From assembly GCF_037076555.1 (NCBI RefSeq), contig NZ_AP029023.1:2852001-2916000 (forward strand): a DNA stretch of 64,000 bases, read 5' to 3'. Both the position numbers and the translations under genes were made by a program. This DNA is from Methylophilus sp. DW102 (lineage in GTDB: Bacteria; Pseudomonadota; Gammaproteobacteria; Burkholderiales; Methylophilaceae). The stretch's first letter is position 1, and each line of letters opens with the position of its first letter. A model generated the notes under the pieces. The model was not told the origin of the DNA, did no database searches, and was given only the letters and a program-made list of their open reading frames with translations. Shown piece after piece: positions 1-11,006 of the stretch.

Positions 1-1955
1 GCAATCTCAATCATGCGTTCAGTGGCCGCTAATGGATTCTCAGGGTCCACCACGCGGTTAAGCACCACGTCTTCGACGCGCTCACGCAATTCCGGATCAA
101 TATCGTCATAGACGCCGACCATGCCCGCGTTGACGATGCCCATGGTCATGCCGGCTTTAATCGCATGGTAGAGGAACACGGTATGGATGGCTTCACGCGC
201 AGGCTCATTGCCGCGGAAGCTGAAGCTCACATTAGACACGCCGCCGGAAATCCGCGCATACGGCAGGTTCTGCTTGATCCAGCGCGTGGCTTCGATAAAG
301 TCCACCGCGTAGTTGTTGTGTTCTTCAATGCCGGTGGCAATGGCGAAGATATTCGGGTCGAAAATAATATCTTCAGGCGGAAAGCCAGTGCTCACTAACA
401 AATCGTAAGCGCGCTTACAGATTTCAGTTTTGCGTTCAAAGGTATCGGCCTGGCCTTTTTCATCAAACGCCATGACGATGACGGAAGCCCCGTAGCGGCG
501 GCATAACTTGGCCTGGCGCAAAAACTCCGCTTCGCCTTCTTTCATCGAAATCGAGTTCACAATCGCTTTGCCCTGCACACACTTGAGGCCGGCTTCAATC
601 ACGTTCCATTTGGAGGAGTCGATCATGATGGGCACGCGGGCAATGTCCGGCTCGGAGGCGACCAGATTCAGGAAATGCGTCATGGCCTTGACCGCATCCA
701 GCATGCCTTCGTCCATGTTGATATCGATGACCTGCGCGCCGTTTTCGACCTGCTGGCGCGCCACGCTGAGCGCTTCTTCGTATTGCTCGTTGATGATCAT
801 GCGTGCAAACGCTTTGGAACCCGTCACATTGGTACGCTCACCGACGTTGACGAACAGCGACTGCTCATCAATCACAAACGGTTCCAGGCCTGACAGCTTG
901 GTCGTCACCGGTAAGGTGGGTACCTGCCGTGGTGGCAAGTCTTTAATCGCGTTGTAAATGGCATTGATGTGTGGCGGCGTAGTCCCGCAGCAGCCACCGG
1001 CAATATTGATAAAGCCGCTTTGTGCAAACTCTTTAACCAGGCTGGCGGTGATGTCGGGCGTCTCATCAAAGCCGGTATCAGACATCGGGTTGGGCAAACC
1101 AGCATTCGGGTAAATACAGACAAAGGTATCGGCGACCTTGCTCAGCTCTTCGGCATACGGGCGCATCAGGGTCGCACCCAGTGCACAGTTGAGGCCGACG
1201 GTCAGCGGTTTGGCGTGGCGTACCGAATGCCAGAAGGCAGTCACGGTCTGACCGGACAGGATGCGGCCAGAGGCGTCAGTGACCGTACCGGAGATCATGA
1301 TCGGCCAGGTCTTGCCCTGTTCTTCAAAGAAACTGTCGATGGCAAACAGCGCGGCCTTGCAGTTAAGCGTATCGAAAATGGTTTCTACCATGAGGATATC
1401 GGCGCCGCCTTCGACCAGGCCACGGATTTGTTCCAGGTAAGCAGTCACCAGCTGGTCAAAACTGACGTTACGGGCCGCGGGGTCGTTGACATCCGGCGAG
1501 ATTGACGCGGTTTTTGGCGTAGGCCCGAGAGCGCCCGCCACAAAACGCGGCTTGTCCGGCGTGCTGTATTTGACGCAGGCGGCCTTGGCCAGCTTGGCGG
1601 CTTCGACGTTCATCTCGTACACCAGATGCGCCATATGGTAATCATCTTGCGCGACGCTGGTGGCACCAAAGGTATTGGTTTCAATGATGTCGGCGCCCGC
1701 GGCCAGGTATTGCTCGTGGATTTCCTGGATCACCTGCGGTTGCGTGAGGGTCAGCAGCTCGTTGTTGCCTTTGACAAACAGCTCGCGTTCGCCTGCCGGG
1801 CCCTGAAAATCCTTGAAGCGCTCGCCACGGTAATCGGCCTCGGTCAACTTGTAGCGCTGGATCATGGTACCCATGGCACCATCCAGAATCAGGATGCGTT
1901 GGGAAAGCGCCTCACGGAGCCATTGTTCAGTTGCGGAAACCGGCAGTTGCGTCAT
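1..1955 (-). CDS. metH: Methionine synthase, cobalamin-dependent (5' part; 3' end outside window)
   Basis: Transfers a methyl group from 5-methyltetrahydrofolate via cobalamin to homocysteine, making methionine in the cytosol. About 651 residues are visible from an ATG at 1955. The start [20 protein letters not shown] leads into the homocysteine domain ([11 protein letters not shown]), which ends with the zinc-binding GGCCGT motif near residue 320. The pterin-binding domain follows ([15 protein letters not shown], then [10 protein letters not shown], then IMIDSSKW). The B12-binding and activation domains would lie beyond base 1. An in-frame stop lies a short way upstream of the ATG and there is no strong Shine-Dalgarno. 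The gene is divergent from lrgA across a structured-looking leader. Identification is certain; the start is likely. Confidence 0.97.
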   Translation of the reverse strand, partial: MTQLPVSATEQWLREALSQRILILDGAMGTMIQRYKLTEADYRGERFKDFQGPAGERELFVKGNNELLTLTQPQVIQEIHEQYLAAGADIIETNTFGATSVAQDDYHMAHLVYEMNVEAAKLAKAACVKYSTPDKPRFVAGALGPTPKTASISPDVNDPAARNVSFDQLVTAYLEQIRGLVEGGADILMVETIFDTLNCKAALFAIDSFFEEQGKTWPIMISGTVTDASGRILSGQTVTAFWHSVRHAKPLTVGLNCALGATLMRPYAEELSKVADTFVCIYPNAGLPNPMSDTGFDETPDITASLVKEFAQSGFINIAGGCCGTTPPHINAIYNAIKDLPPRQVPTLPVTTKLSGLEPFVIDEQSLFVNVGERTNVTGSKAFARMIINEQYEEALSVARQQVENGAQVIDINMDEGMLDAVKAMTHFLNLVASEPDIARVPIMIDSSKWNVIEAGLKCVQGKAIVNSISMKEGEAEFLRQAKLCRRYGASVIVMAFDEKGQADTFERKTEICKRAYDLLVSTGFPPEDIIFDPNIFAIATGIEEHNNYAVDFIEATRWIKQNLPYARISGGVSNVSFSFRGNEPAREAIHTVFLYHAIKAGMTMGIVNAGMVGVYDDIDPELRERVEDVVLNRVVDPENPLAATERMIEI

Positions 1956-2170
1956 GCGTATCAACTTGAAAACAAAAGTAATATTTTATCACAAGCACAA
2001 GGCGGCTCCTTGCCTGTCGGCGCAAGGCGTAATCTGGAGCATTGGGTGGAAATCCCGAGCTCGCCTAAACCGGATAGGCGAAATAAAAAAATGCATTTAA
2101 CATAGCGCTGATTCAAGGGCGTATGGCTTTATCCATCACGCAGGGACCACACAGACAAACGGATTCACAG
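1956..2170. promoter_or_regulatory. metH/lrgA divergent intergenic region with possible structured metH leader
   Basis: 215 bases without a gene. On the metH strand it contains a 6-bp hairpin (2062-2080, arms CGCCTA/TAGGCG). Nearer metH are three short segments, CCTTGC (2027-2022), GCAAGG (2013-2008) and CCTTGT (2002-1997). The middle one can pair with either neighbour, as in an attenuator or riboswitch switch. No SAM, SAH or cobalamin riboswitch consensus was recognised by eye. The regulatory role is inference. Confidence 0.3.
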
Positions 2171-2539
2171 ATGATTTCAGGCTTGGTACAACTTTTTTTA
2201 TGGCAGGGGCTGGGCGAACTGCTCAGTAAATTCTTTTTACCCGGCATCCCCGGACCGGTGCTAGGCCTGCTGCTCTTGCTGGTGTTTTTATGTGCCCGTG
2301 GGCAGGTGAATGCCGACCTCGGCCTGGTGGCCGACAGTTTCCGCCAGCATCTGGGATTGTTATTTGTACCCGCCTCGGTCGGCGTGCTGCTGTTTTTGCC
2401 CGAGCTGCAAACACACGCCCTGGCGGTAGGCACCGCCCTGCTGGTGAGCGTGATTCTGACCATCGCCGTCACCGCCATTGTGCTCAAACTATTCTGGTAT
2501 GTTTCACTCAAGCGCAATAAGGGGCACCGCCATGAGTAA
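2171..2539 (+). CDS. lrgA: LrgA/CidA family holin-like membrane protein
   Basis: Small integral membrane protein of the LrgA/CidA family, proposed in other bacteria to act like a holin or exporter with LrgB and to influence autolysis or small-metabolite export. The start chosen is the ATG at 2171, giving 122 residues and a typical N-terminus (MISGLVQLFLWQGLGELLS followed by the family motif PGIPGPVLGLLLLL). An in-frame ATG at 2123 with AAGGG upstream would add 16 hydrophilic residues unlike the family. Four hydrophobic segments are visible. The stop overlaps the lrgB start by 8 bases, so the two are coupled. The lrgA/cidA distinction cannot be made here. Confidence 0.88.
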   Translation: MISGLVQLFLWQGLGELLSKFFLPGIPGPVLGLLLLLVFLCARGQVNADLGLVADSFRQHLGLLFVPASVGVLLFLPELQTHALAVGTALLVSVILTIAVTAIVLKLFWYVSLKRNKGHRHE

Positions 2540-3272
2540 GCGCCTGCCAATTGCCGAAATCTGGGTCTACCTGTCGGGTGACCCGCTGTTTGCGCTGATT
2601 ATTACGCTGGCCAGTTATCAGCTCGGCTACCTGTTGTATGTGCGCGCCAAGCGTCATCCGCTGGTCAATCCGGTCGCCATTTCGGTGCTGCTCACCTGCC
2701 TGACCATAGACCTGCTGGACATGCCATATGAAAAATACTTTGAAGGTGCGCAGTTTGTGCACTTTTTGCTGGGCACGGCGACCGTCGCCCTGGCAGTGCC
2801 GATTTACAACGGCTTCAAGCGCATGCAAGGCAAGATTTTTCATATCTGGGTGGCGCTCACCGTGGGCAGTACGGTGTCTATTGCCAGCGCGGTGGCCATT
2901 GCCAAGCTGATGGGCGCGACCGACAACATTGTGGGCAGCATGTATGCCAAATCGGTGACGGCGCCAATTGCCATGGGCATTGCCGAGCGCCTGAACGTGT
3001 CGCCGACGCTGACGGCAGTGTTTACCGTGATCACCGGCATGCTGGGGGCGATTCTGGCCCCCTATATCCTCAATGCGGTCAAAGTTCAGCAGTGGTGGAT
3101 ACGCGGCACGGCGATTGGGGTGGGCGCGCATGGTCTGGGCATTACACGCGCGTTTAGTGTCAATGAAGAAGCCGGGGTGTTTGCCAGCATGGCGATGGGG
3201 CTCAATGGCGTGATCAGTGCCATCGGCCTGCCCATCGTATTGACCTATTTACGGCCACATTTGGGCTTCTAG
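2532..3272 (+). CDS. lrgB: LrgB family membrane protein
   Basis: Partner of the preceding LrgA/CidA protein; LrgB proteins are multi-pass inner-membrane proteins linked to murein hydrolase control or metabolite export. 246 residues from the ATG at 2532, which has a good AAGGGG ribosome site at 2519-2524 inside lrgA. Hydrophobic segments run throughout. The family features KSVTAPIAMGIAE and the glycine-rich GIGVGAHGLGITRAF region near the C-terminus are visible. Length is normal for the family (about 230-245). A short hairpin (3292-3306, CGGCCA/TGGCCG) follows the stop but has no T-run. Confidence 0.9.
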   Translation: MSKRLPIAEIWVYLSGDPLFALIITLASYQLGYLLYVRAKRHPLVNPVAISVLLTCLTIDLLDMPYEKYFEGAQFVHFLLGTATVALAVPIYNGFKRMQGKIFHIWVALTVGSTVSIASAVAIAKLMGATDNIVGSMYAKSVTAPIAMGIAERLNVSPTLTAVFTVITGMLGAILAPYILNAVKVQQWWIRGTAIGVGAHGLGITRAFSVNEEAGVFASMAMGLNGVISAIGLPIVLTYLRPHLGF

Positions 3273-3511
3273 CTGACACCCAGCTTACAAACGGCCATTT
3301 TGGCCGAACTTGGCGCAAAATCGTATTGTCATTCCAAACGTAAAAGGGTTTAATGTAAGCATTGTAAATCCCATTACGGCGATCAATGTGTGAAAGCGTC
3401 CCCTGGCTGATCAAAACGATTAGCCAGTGAAAACAGTGCCTTATCACAGCAATAAACCGTAAACATACACCCCATACTAACAACCATTGATGATAGCCAT
3501 TCACTGAATAT
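3273..3511. other. Intergenic region after lrgB
   Basis: About 240 bases with no convincing gene. A tight hairpin (CGGCCA-TTT-TGGCCG, 3292-3306) lies 20 bases after the lrgB stop. It lacks a T-tract, so it may protect the mRNA 3' end rather than terminate transcription. Confidence 0.4.
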
Positions 3512-3847
3512 ATGGATAAACCTCTGAATACAGCCGCATACAAGCTCAGACTGTGGGTCGTCACAGTGCTGCTGGCTGTGCTCGGGGTGGCCCTGGTGGC
3601 AGAGTTCTCTGACCACTCCAGCTACCGTGATGATGTGGTGCGCGTGCGGATTGCCGAGATTAGCGAACCTTCCGCCGATGGTGAATCGCCGTTTCCCTCA
3701 CTACTGCCTTTGATTAACCTGCCCGCAAGCTTCGTCATTGCCTGCGTGATTCCGTTTGCGCTACTGGCTTTGCCACGTCAGCGCCTGATCAAACACCGCA
3801 CGGTGGTTCGCCACCTGCACTCACGGGCTCCCCCCGTATCTGTTTAG
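3512..3847 (+). CDS. Small hypothetical membrane protein
   Basis: Predicted 111-residue protein, not recognised. Two hydrophobic stretches (about residues 14-30, WVVTVLLAVLGVALVAEF, and 66-86, LPASFVIACVIPFALLALP) flank an acidic region, which would fit two membrane spans with a short periplasmic loop. The tail is basic. No strong Shine-Dalgarno precedes the ATG, and other frames are also open here, so the gene call is only moderately supported. It stands alone between lrgB and the efflux operon. Confidence 0.5.
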   Translation: MDKPLNTAAYKLRLWVVTVLLAVLGVALVAEFSDHSSYRDDVVRVRIAEISEPSADGESPFPSLLPLINLPASFVIACVIPFALLALPRQRLIKHRTVVRHLHSRAPPVSV

Positions 3848-4066
3848 GCCACTCTGTGCCCATGCGCATGCTGTTACTCCCCGATTCAAGTTGATAGTGT
3901 TTGTAACCGATGCGCCCTCCCTGTCCTGCATCATGCCCGGTGACATGGTACTGGCGCCCAGAGTCCAACGGTGGGTGAACATTCCCTGGCGGCATACGCC
4001 TACAAGATGCCAGATGGCTGTTTAACCAGTATTCCTCTTCAATTTAATTAAGATAAGAACACACTT

Positions 4067-5149
4067 ATGATGAAACAGCACTTAATCGTTTTAGGCTTGC
4101 TTGGCTCCCTGCTAGGCGCTTGTCATAAAGAAGAAGCGCCCAAGGAAGAGCTTCCCAAACTGGAAGTCACCACCCCGATGCGCAAAGACACCACGCTGAT
4201 TAAAGAGTATGTCTGCCAGATTCATGCCATCCGGCATATTGAAATGCGCGCGCTGGAGCGTGGCTACTTGCAGGATATCTTTGTCGACGAAGGCAAATAT
4301 GTCAAAGCTGGCCAGCCCATGTTCAAGATCATGCCGAATATCTACCAGGCGGAATTGATGCGCGCCAAGGCTGAGGCCAATGCCATTCAGATTGAATACG
4401 AAAACACCAAGGCGCTGGCCGAAAAAAATGTTGTGTCGCTAAACGAGCTGGCGATTGCCAAAGCCAAACTCGACAAGGCGCTGGCTGAAGTGAACCTGCA
4501 CCAGACACACTTGAACTTTACCGACATCAATGCCCCGTTTGACGGCATCATGGACCACCTGTTTGTGCGGAAAGGTAGCCTGATGCAAGAGGGTGACTTG
4601 CTGACCACACTGTCTGACATCAGCAAAATGTGGGTGTACTTTAACGTGCCAGAATCCGAGTATCTGGACTTTAAAGCCCGTCATGAAGATGAAAAACAGG
4701 TCAAGGTGCATCTGCGCATGGCCAATGGCCAGGTGTTTAACCAACAGGGGGTCATCGAAACCATCGAAGCCGACTTTGACAACAAAACCGGTAACATCGA
4801 GTTCCGGGCAGGCTTCATGAACCCTGAGCGTCTGTTACGTCATGGCGAGACCGGTAACATCATGATGGATATCCCTTACAAAAACGCCATGCTGATTCCA
4901 CAAAAAGCGATTTTTGAAATTCTCGACCAACAGTATGTGTTCGTGGTGGGCAAGGATCACAAACTGGAACAACGACTGGTTAAAGTGGCGGCTGACATTC
5001 AAGACATGTCCATCATTGAGAGCGGCCTGCAAGACACCGATCATGTGTTGATTGAAGGCCTGCGCCGCGTCACCAAAGGTGACAAGATCATTGAGGACTT
5101 TAAAACACCCGACAAGGTTGTTCCTGAACTGAAGCTGTACGCAGAATAA
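4067..5149 (+). CDS. RND efflux periplasmic adaptor (membrane fusion) lipoprotein
   Basis: Links an inner-membrane RND pump to an outer-membrane channel. 360 residues, somewhat shorter than AcrA. The N-terminus is a lipoprotein signal ending in LLGAC (Cys19). A barrel and biotinyl-lipoyl half (DEGKYVKAGQPMFKI), a coiled-coil hairpin around residues 100-150 rich in Ala/Glu/Lys, the second lipoyl half (DINAPFDGIMDHLFVRKGSL) and a C-terminal beta-barrel (NAMLIPQKAIFE) are in the usual HlyD/AcrA order. First gene of a three-gene operon; the pump begins 21 bases later. No regulator gene is adjacent. Substrates cannot be inferred. Confidence 0.93.
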   Translation: MMKQHLIVLGLLGSLLGACHKEEAPKEELPKLEVTTPMRKDTTLIKEYVCQIHAIRHIEMRALERGYLQDIFVDEGKYVKAGQPMFKIMPNIYQAELMRAKAEANAIQIEYENTKALAEKNVVSLNELAIAKAKLDKALAEVNLHQTHLNFTDINAPFDGIMDHLFVRKGSLMQEGDLLTTLSDISKMWVYFNVPESEYLDFKARHEDEKQVKVHLRMANGQVFNQQGVIETIEADFDNKTGNIEFRAGFMNPERLLRHGETGNIMMDIPYKNAMLIPQKAIFEILDQQYVFVVGKDHKLEQRLVKVAADIQDMSIIESGLQDTDHVLIEGLRRVTKGDKIIEDFKTPDKVVPELKLYAE

Positions 5150-5170
5150 CGAAACATCAGGTGAACACAT

Positions 5171-8100
5171 ATGCTTAACATATTCCTCAAACGCCCAGTA
5201 CTGGCCATCGTACTGTCCCTGCTCCTGACGTTTACTGGATTCTTGTCCATTAAAAGTCTGCCGGTCGAGCAGTTTCCAGACATTGCGCCACCGCGCGTAT
5301 TGATCTTCCTGGCTTATCCTGGCTCCAGCGCCAGCGTGCTGGTGCAATCGTCACTGATTACACTGGAGCGCGCCATTAACGGTGTGCCCGGCATGAAATA
5401 CATCGTGTCCGACGCGACCAGTGCGGGTGAAGCCACCATCCAGGTCTATTTTGACCAGGGGGTAGACCCGAACGAAGCGATGGTGAACACCAAGGTCAGG
5501 CTGGACCAGGTCATCAACCGTCTGCCACAGCTGGTACAACTGGAAGGGGTGATCCTGAACAAGGTACAGCCTAGCATGTTGATGTACGTGAACATGTACA
5601 GTACCGATAAAAACGCGGACCAGAAATTCCTCTACAACTACTCACAAATTAACGTGATTCCTGAAATCCAGCGCGTGAACGGCATTGCCTGGGCGCAGAT
5701 TTTGGGTAGCCGTCAATATGCCATGCGGGTGTATTTAAACCCGGACCGCATGCGGGCTTACAACGTGTCTTCCAAAGAAGTCATGGATGCGATGTCCAAC
5801 CAGAGTTTGATTGGTCGTCCAGGCCGTTTGGGGCAAAGCTCGGGGCTGCAGGCGCAAGCCAAAGAATACACCCTGGTGTATAGCGCCAGCCGCTATGAAA
5901 AGCCTGAGCAATATGAAAATATTGTGATTCGCTCCACCCCCTCAGGTGAGATTCTGCGCCTGAAAGACATTGCCAAAGTCATGCTGGGCAGTGAGTTCTA
6001 CGACATTTACTCCAACAAAGACGGTTATCCTTCTGCCTCGATTGTGTTGAAGCAAAACTACAACACCAACGCGAAAGAAGTGATTGAAAACGTCAAGAAA
6101 ACGCTGGAAGAGCTCAAACCCACCTTCCCAGCTGGCATGACCTATGAAATCAACTACGACGTGTCACGCTTTGTAGATGCTTCTATCCACAAGGTCTTGC
6201 ATACGCTGGTTGAAGCGTTTGTGCTGGTATCACTGGTGGTGTTCATTTTCCTCGGTGACTGGCGCTCTACCCTGATTCCGTTGATCGCGGTGCCCATCTC
6301 GCTGATCGGGGCGTTTGCAGTGATGAGCTCGTTTGGCTTGAGTATCAACCTGATTACGCTGTTTGCCATGGTGCTGGCGATCGGGGTGGTCGTGGACGAT
6401 GCGATTGTGGTGGTGGAAGCGGTGCACGCCAAAATGGCTTCTGACCATGTCGGCCCTTACGCCGCAGTACAACGTGTATTGGGTGAAATCGGCGGCGCAG
6501 TGGTCGCGATCACCTTGCTGATGACCTCGGTATTTGTGCCGATCACCTTCCTGCCAGGTCCGGTGGGTGTGTTCTACCGCCAGTTTGCGATCACCATGGC
6601 GTCCTCCATCGTGTTGTCAGGCATTATTGCGCTGACCCTGACCCCGGTGCTGTGCGCGATGATCTTGAAGAATACGCATGGCCAGCCCAGAAGCCGTAAC
6701 CCGATCAACCTGTTTTTGGACCTGTTCAACAAGGGCTTTGACAAGGTGACCGACTACTATACGGCCTTCCTTGAAAAACTGGTGACTCAGCGCACGATCA
6801 CCTTTCTAGTGATTGGGCTGTTCTCTTTCGGGATTGTTTCGATTGTTAAAATCATTCCAGAGGGCTTCATTCCCGGTGAAGACCAGGGCATGATTTATGC
6901 AATTATCCAGACCCCTCCAGGCTCAACACTGGAAACCACCTATCAGGTGTCACAAGAGCTGCAAAAAGTAGCGAAGAAAATTCCTGCAGTGCAGTCTGTG
7001 ACCGCCTTGGCGGGTTACGAGGTGCTGACCGAAGGGCGCGGTTCTAACGCGGGTACTTGTATTATCAACCTCAAGGACTGGGAAGAACGTAAAGAGACGG
7101 TTGCCGACGTACTCAAATTACTGGAGAAAGCCACCGAAAACTTTGGCGCGCGGATTGAATACTTTGAACCGCCTGCAGTGCCTGGTTATGGTACCGCTTC
7201 CGGTCTGGCCTTCCGCTTGTTGGATAAAACCGGCTCGCTGGATTACCAGAAGTTTGATGACATCAACAAAGACTTCATGAAGGCTCTGGCAAAACGCAAA
7301 GAATTAACCGGTTTGTTTACCTTCTATGCGGCCAACTATCCACAGTACGACTTGATCATTGATCCGCAACGTGCCATGCAGAAAAAAGTCACGATTGCCG
7401 ATGCGATGGACAACCTCGATGTGCTGGTGGGCAGTACCTTTGAGCTGGCATTCATCCGCTTTAACTACTACTTCCGGGTGTATACCCAGGCTGCGCCTGA
7501 GTTCCGCCGCTTCCCTAGCGACATCCTGAACTACTATGTACGCAATGAAGATGGCGAGATGGTGCCTTACTCAGCCTTCATGACTATGAAGAAACAACAG
7601 GGTCCTAACGAAATTACCCGTTACAACCTGTTTAACTCTGCAGCGCTGCGTGCCGAGCCTGCTGAAGGCTACACCACAGCCTCTGCAATCAATGCCATCA
7701 AAGAAGCCGCTAAATCTCTGCCTAAAGGCTACTCAGTGGGCTGGGAAGGCTTGAGCTTTGACGAAGAACGCCGTGGCAATGAAAACATCATTATTTTCAT
7801 GGTGGTGCTGGTATTCGTTTACATGGTGCTGGCCGCACAATATGAAAGCTTCATTATTCCGTTTGCGGTCATGCTGTCGTTGCCAGTTGGTATTTTCGGT
7901 AGCTTCCTGTTGCTGAAAATGGCCGGGTTGGCCAATGACGTGTATGCGCAGATTGGCTTGATCATGCTGGTGGGCTTGCTTGGTAAGAACGCAGTGCTGA
8001 TTGTAGAGTTTGCGGTACAAGCGCGTGAAAAAGGTGCCTCTATCAAAGAAGCCGCCATCGCCGGGGCAAAAGCACGTTTCAGACCAATCCTGATGACCTC

Positions 8101-8359
8101 GTTTGCCTTTATTGCCGGCCTGATTCCATTGACGGTCGCGACCGGGGCCGGTGCGATTGGTAACCGGACCATCGGTACCTCGGCCTTGGGCGGCATGTTA
8201 TTCGGGACGCTCTTTGGTGTGGTCGTGATTCCTGGCCTTTACTATATATTCGCCAGCTTGGCGGACGGTAAAACGCTGATCCGCAAGGAAGATCAGAACC
8301 CACTGACTGAGTCCTACGAGTACAACAGACATGAAGAAGAAGACGAACATGACCACTAA
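5171..8359 (+). CDS. RND multidrug efflux inner-membrane transporter (HAE1/AcrB type)
   Basis: Proton-driven inner-membrane pump of the hydrophobe/amphiphile efflux family, 1062 residues, full length. The N-terminal helix ([19 protein letters not shown]), the first large porter loop, the membrane helix 4 proton-relay acidic pair ([13 protein letters not shown], near residue 407) and the second helix bundle ([15 protein letters not shown], then [14 protein letters not shown], then RPILMTS) are all visible. It lies between its adaptor and outer-membrane factor. Its last 11 codons overlap the start of the next gene, indicating translational coupling. Confidence 0.95.
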   Translation: MLNIFLKRPVLAIVLSLLLTFTGFLSIKSLPVEQFPDIAPPRVLIFLAYPGSSASVLVQSSLITLERAINGVPGMKYIVSDATSAGEATIQVYFDQGVDPNEAMVNTKVRLDQVINRLPQLVQLEGVILNKVQPSMLMYVNMYSTDKNADQKFLYNYSQINVIPEIQRVNGIAWAQILGSRQYAMRVYLNPDRMRAYNVSSKEVMDAMSNQSLIGRPGRLGQSSGLQAQAKEYTLVYSASRYEKPEQYENIVIRSTPSGEILRLKDIAKVMLGSEFYDIYSNKDGYPSASIVLKQNYNTNAKEVIENVKKTLEELKPTFPAGMTYEINYDVSRFVDASIHKVLHTLVEAFVLVSLVVFIFLGDWRSTLIPLIAVPISLIGAFAVMSSFGLSINLITLFAMVLAIGVVVDDAIVVVEAVHAKMASDHVGPYAAVQRVLGEIGGAVVAITLLMTSVFVPITFLPGPVGVFYRQFAITMASSIVLSGIIALTLTPVLCAMILKNTHGQPRSRNPINLFLDLFNKGFDKVTDYYTAFLEKLVTQRTITFLVIGLFSFGIVSIVKIIPEGFIPGEDQGMIYAIIQTPPGSTLETTYQVSQELQKVAKKIPAVQSVTALAGYEVLTEGRGSNAGTCIINLKDWEERKETVADVLKLLEKATENFGARIEYFEPPAVPGYGTASGLAFRLLDKTGSLDYQKFDDINKDFMKALAKRKELTGLFTFYAANYPQYDLIIDPQRAMQKKVTIADAMDNLDVLVGSTFELAFIRFNYYFRVYTQAAPEFRRFPSDILNYYVRNEDGEMVPYSAFMTMKKQQGPNEITRYNLFNSAALRAEPAEGYTTASAINAIKEAAKSLPKGYSVGWEGLSFDEERRGNENIIIFMVVLVFVYMVLAAQYESFIIPFAVMLSLPVGIFGSFLLLKMAGLANDVYAQIGLIMLVGLLGKNAVLIVEFAVQAREKGASIKEAAIAGAKARFRPILMTSFAFIAGLIPLTVATGAGAIGNRTIGTSALGGMLFGTLFGVVVIPGLYYIFASLADGKTLIRKEDQNPLTESYEYNRHEEEDEHDH

Positions 8360-9788
8360 TAAATATCTGTATTGGCTGGTAAGCGGTGCAGTTGCAGCCA
8401 TGCTGCAGTCCTGTGCGATCCCCAACATCATGACCAAGGAGGCCGACACCGCCTTACCCGCGCAATATAGTGGTAAAGCGGCCGCGGCCGACACACAAAG
8501 CAGTGCCAGTGTGAGCTGGAAAGAGTTCTTCCAGGACCAGAATCTGGTCTCTCTGATTGATACGGCCGTGGCCAACAATAAAGAGATCCAGATGATGGCG
8601 CAGCGTATCTCGATGGCGCAGAACGAAATTCAGGCTAGACGCGGTGCTTATCTGCCTTTTGTGAATGCCGGTGGTGGCATCAATTATGAAAAAACCAGCA
8701 AGTTTACCCGGCTGGGTGCGGTCGAAGATGGCCTCAAGATTCATAATCAATCCTTCCCGACCTTTCTTGGCGACTACCAGTTTGGGCTGGTAGCCTCCTG
8801 GGAAGTCGACATCTGGCACAAACTGCGCAATGCACAACAAGTTGCCGTGCTCGACTACATGGCGACCACAGAAGGCAAAAGCTTCCTGGTCACCAATTTG
8901 GTGGCTGAGGTGGCCAACAGCTACTACGAGCTGGTCGCGCTGGATAACCAGTTGCTGACGCTGCAAAAAAACATTGAGATTCAGCAGAATGCGCTCAATG
9001 TGATTCGTGAGCTGCAGAAATACGCGCGCTCAACCTCACTTGCGGTCAAACGGTTTGAAGCCGAAGTGAAAAAGAACCAGAGCAAGCAGTACGTGATCAA
9101 GCAGCAAATTACCGAGGCTGAGAACCGCATCAATATGCTGCTGGGTCGCACCTCGCAACCAATTGCACGCAACAGCGATGGCTTCATGGAACTACAGCCC
9201 AAAGCAGTCGAGACTGGCCTGCCTTCACAAATGCTGGCCAACCGCCCGGATATCCGTCGCTCCGAGCTCGAGCTGGCAGCGGCCAAACTGAATATTGATG
9301 TGGCCAGAGCCAACTTCTATCCATCGTTCACCATGAACGCCGGACTGGGGTTTCAGGCCTTCAAGCCGCAGTATTTGCTGAATATCCCAGATGCACTGGG
9401 CGCTTCACTGGGCGCGGGCTTGATGGGGCCATTGATCAACCGGAACGCAATCATTGCCGAGTATAAAAATGCCAGTGCCTCGCAAATTGAAAAAGCTTAC
9501 GAGTATGAGCAAACCATTATCAATGCTTATATGGAAGTGGCGAATCAAATAGCCAACGTCGACAACCTGAGCAAAAACTTCAGCCTGAAAACCGACCAGG
9601 TTAACCAGTTGACGCAGTCGATTGACGTGGCCAACCAGCTGTTTAAAAATGCCCGCGCGGATTACGGTGAAGTACTGCTGACGCAACGTGATGCGCTGGA
9701 TGCCAAAATGGAGTTGATAGACACCAAGCAGCAACAGATGTCTGCCATGATCAATCTCTATCGTTCTTTGGGCGGTGGCTGGCGTTAA
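8349..9788 (+). CDS. TolC-like outer-membrane factor lipoprotein (NodT family)
   Basis: Outer-membrane channel completing the tripartite efflux complex. Start taken at ATG 8349, after AAGAAGA, giving a short signal with lipobox LQSC (Cys22); an in-frame ATG at 8331 adds six lysine-rich residues. Two homologous OEP-type repeats are visible, each long and helical (the second with [23 protein letters not shown] in two halves of the helix-turn region). NRPDIRRSE is typical of the NodT branch. Ends GGGWR. Overlaps the pump gene and is followed by a strong terminator. Confidence 0.93.
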   Translation: MTTNKYLYWLVSGAVAAMLQSCAIPNIMTKEADTALPAQYSGKAAAADTQSSASVSWKEFFQDQNLVSLIDTAVANNKEIQMMAQRISMAQNEIQARRGAYLPFVNAGGGINYEKTSKFTRLGAVEDGLKIHNQSFPTFLGDYQFGLVASWEVDIWHKLRNAQQVAVLDYMATTEGKSFLVTNLVAEVANSYYELVALDNQLLTLQKNIEIQQNALNVIRELQKYARSTSLAVKRFEAEVKKNQSKQYVIKQQITEAENRINMLLGRTSQPIARNSDGFMELQPKAVETGLPSQMLANRPDIRRSELELAAAKLNIDVARANFYPSFTMNAGLGFQAFKPQYLLNIPDALGASLGAGLMGPLINRNAIIAEYKNASASQIEKAYEYEQTIINAYMEVANQIANVDNLSKNFSLKTDQVNQLTQSIDVANQLFKNARADYGEVLLTQRDALDAKMELIDTKQQQMSAMINLYRSLGGGWR

Positions 9789-9846
9789 GCGTTACCCAAA
9801 CCAAGCCTAAGCAGATCGCCCAGTCTAAAGCTCGCGATCTGACAAA

Positions 9847-9884
9847 ACAAAGGGATTCCGTTTTGCGGAATCCCTTTGTTTTTG
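9847..9884 (+). terminator. Rho-independent terminator of the RND operon
   Basis: Perfect 14-bp stem (ACAAAGGGATTCCG / CGGAATCCCTTTGT), 5-base loop, then a T-run. It lies 58 bases after the outer-membrane factor stop. Confidence 0.93.
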
Positions 9885-10287
9885 CTGTCCTTCGAAATCA
9901 ATCCATGCCTTCAACCATCCCTTTTGTCTAAGTCAGCTAGACCACCTGAGCGTGACAATGCTTGAGAGCACTCAATCGACCTCGGCACGCAAGTAGGCTA
10001 CATGGCACATGTGCTGCCTTAACGATGCATATGGTACACAGCCTAAGTTGAATAACGAGTAAACACCACTCACCCAATTCGCTCAAAAGCGAGCCTCCCC
10101 ATGACAAATACCCTTGCTGCAGGATGAAGGCATCCCTGTTTAAACAGGCGTGTGCGTAACGAGCGCTGTAGCAGAGCGCCGGAGGGAGGAGTCGTGAAGA
10201 GATGCGCCGTATATTGCGTGACGCTGACAAGCACTCACCCGTGCCTAACCAAACAGGCTAGCCACGGGCAAGTTATTAGAATGGGGC
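9885..10287. other. Gene-poor intergenic stretch
   Basis: About 400 bases between the efflux operon terminator and the stop of the minus-strand membrane protein. Short open frames exist but none has a plausible protein. The only clear structure is a perfect 14-bp palindrome, CCTGTTTAAACAGG (10135-10148). Confidence 0.5.
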
Positions 10288-10869
10288 TTATTTGCCGAGC
10301 AGGTTATCCAGCGAGCGCTGGTCCAGTGCGCCCAAATAGGTCGGGCATTGCTGGTTGATGACGGCGACCCAAGCTGCACAACCGTCTAAAGGTTGCTGGC
10401 TGGCTGGCACGGTCAAACCAAAATCTGCTGGTTTGCGCGGCGGGACTGATTTGTTGCCAAACCACATGACGCGCTTGTCCTTAGACAACGCGAAACAGCT
10501 CTTGGCCGCTTCACGCAAAGCCTCGCGCGCATCGCTCAGGCTGCCGCAAGCCGCACTGCCGTCAACCTCCATCAATTGTGCACCGACTTCATAGCGGGTT
10601 TGGTCCACCGTCAATATCGTACCGGCAGGCTTGTATTCATTCATGACCGCATAAAAGCCAAACAGAAAAATCAGCATGCCCAGGGAAAGGCCACGATGCT
10701 GCTTCTCAAATACCTCAATGCCAAAATAATTCACCGCCAGCGCCATCAGCGTCAAGGCAAATGCGGCCATAGCCACCATCTTGTGCGGAATCTGTATCTC
10801 ATAAATCCCCCAGGCAAACGCGATTACCGCGATGGCAAGGGTGACAATCCGCATCATTTTTTTATTCAT
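10288..10869 (-). CDS. Hypothetical inner-membrane protein
   Basis: Not recognised. 193 residues from the ATG at 10869, preceded by GGAG 12 bases upstream; the frame stays open further upstream but that part has no membrane character and runs into the neighbouring gene. Three hydrophobic segments occupy the first 90 residues (MRIVTLAIAVIAFAWGIYEI, then a segment around AMAAFALTLMALAV, then LGMLIFLFGFYAVM). A soluble C-terminal domain follows, with four cysteines (CGSL, SCFAL, GCAAW, QQCP) that could form disulfides if periplasmic. Function unknown. Confidence 0.7.
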   Translation of the reverse strand: MNKKMMRIVTLAIAVIAFAWGIYEIQIPHKMVAMAAFALTLMALAVNYFGIEVFEKQHRGLSLGMLIFLFGFYAVMNEYKPAGTILTVDQTRYEVGAQLMEVDGSAACGSLSDAREALREAAKSCFALSKDKRVMWFGNKSVPPRKPADFGLTVPASQQPLDGCAAWVAVINQQCPTYLGALDQRSLDNLLGK

Positions 10870-11006
10870 TGCAACACACGCTCCACTAACTAAAGATAGA
10901 GGCAGTAGTGGCCCTCGCCACCGCTCACCCACGCGCAACATCTTAACCGATTTGCCTGAATGATTGATATTGATGCAGCCCGAATGTTCGCAAAGACGGT
11001 GCCAAA

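Noticed and set aside
1956..2100. SAM, SAH or cobalamin riboswitch upstream of metH
   Set aside because: Looked for the conserved boxes of these classes by eye and did not find them; only generic pairing potential remains.
3789..3995. 68-codon minus-strand open frame in the gap before the efflux operon
   Set aside because: Overlaps the preceding small ORF, no ribosome site and no recognised family. It cannot be supported as a gene, though a degenerate remnant is possible.
9937..10230. 97-codon minus-strand open frame in the gap after the efflux operon
   Set aside because: No domain, odd Cys/Leu/Arg composition and no good start; region treated as non-coding.
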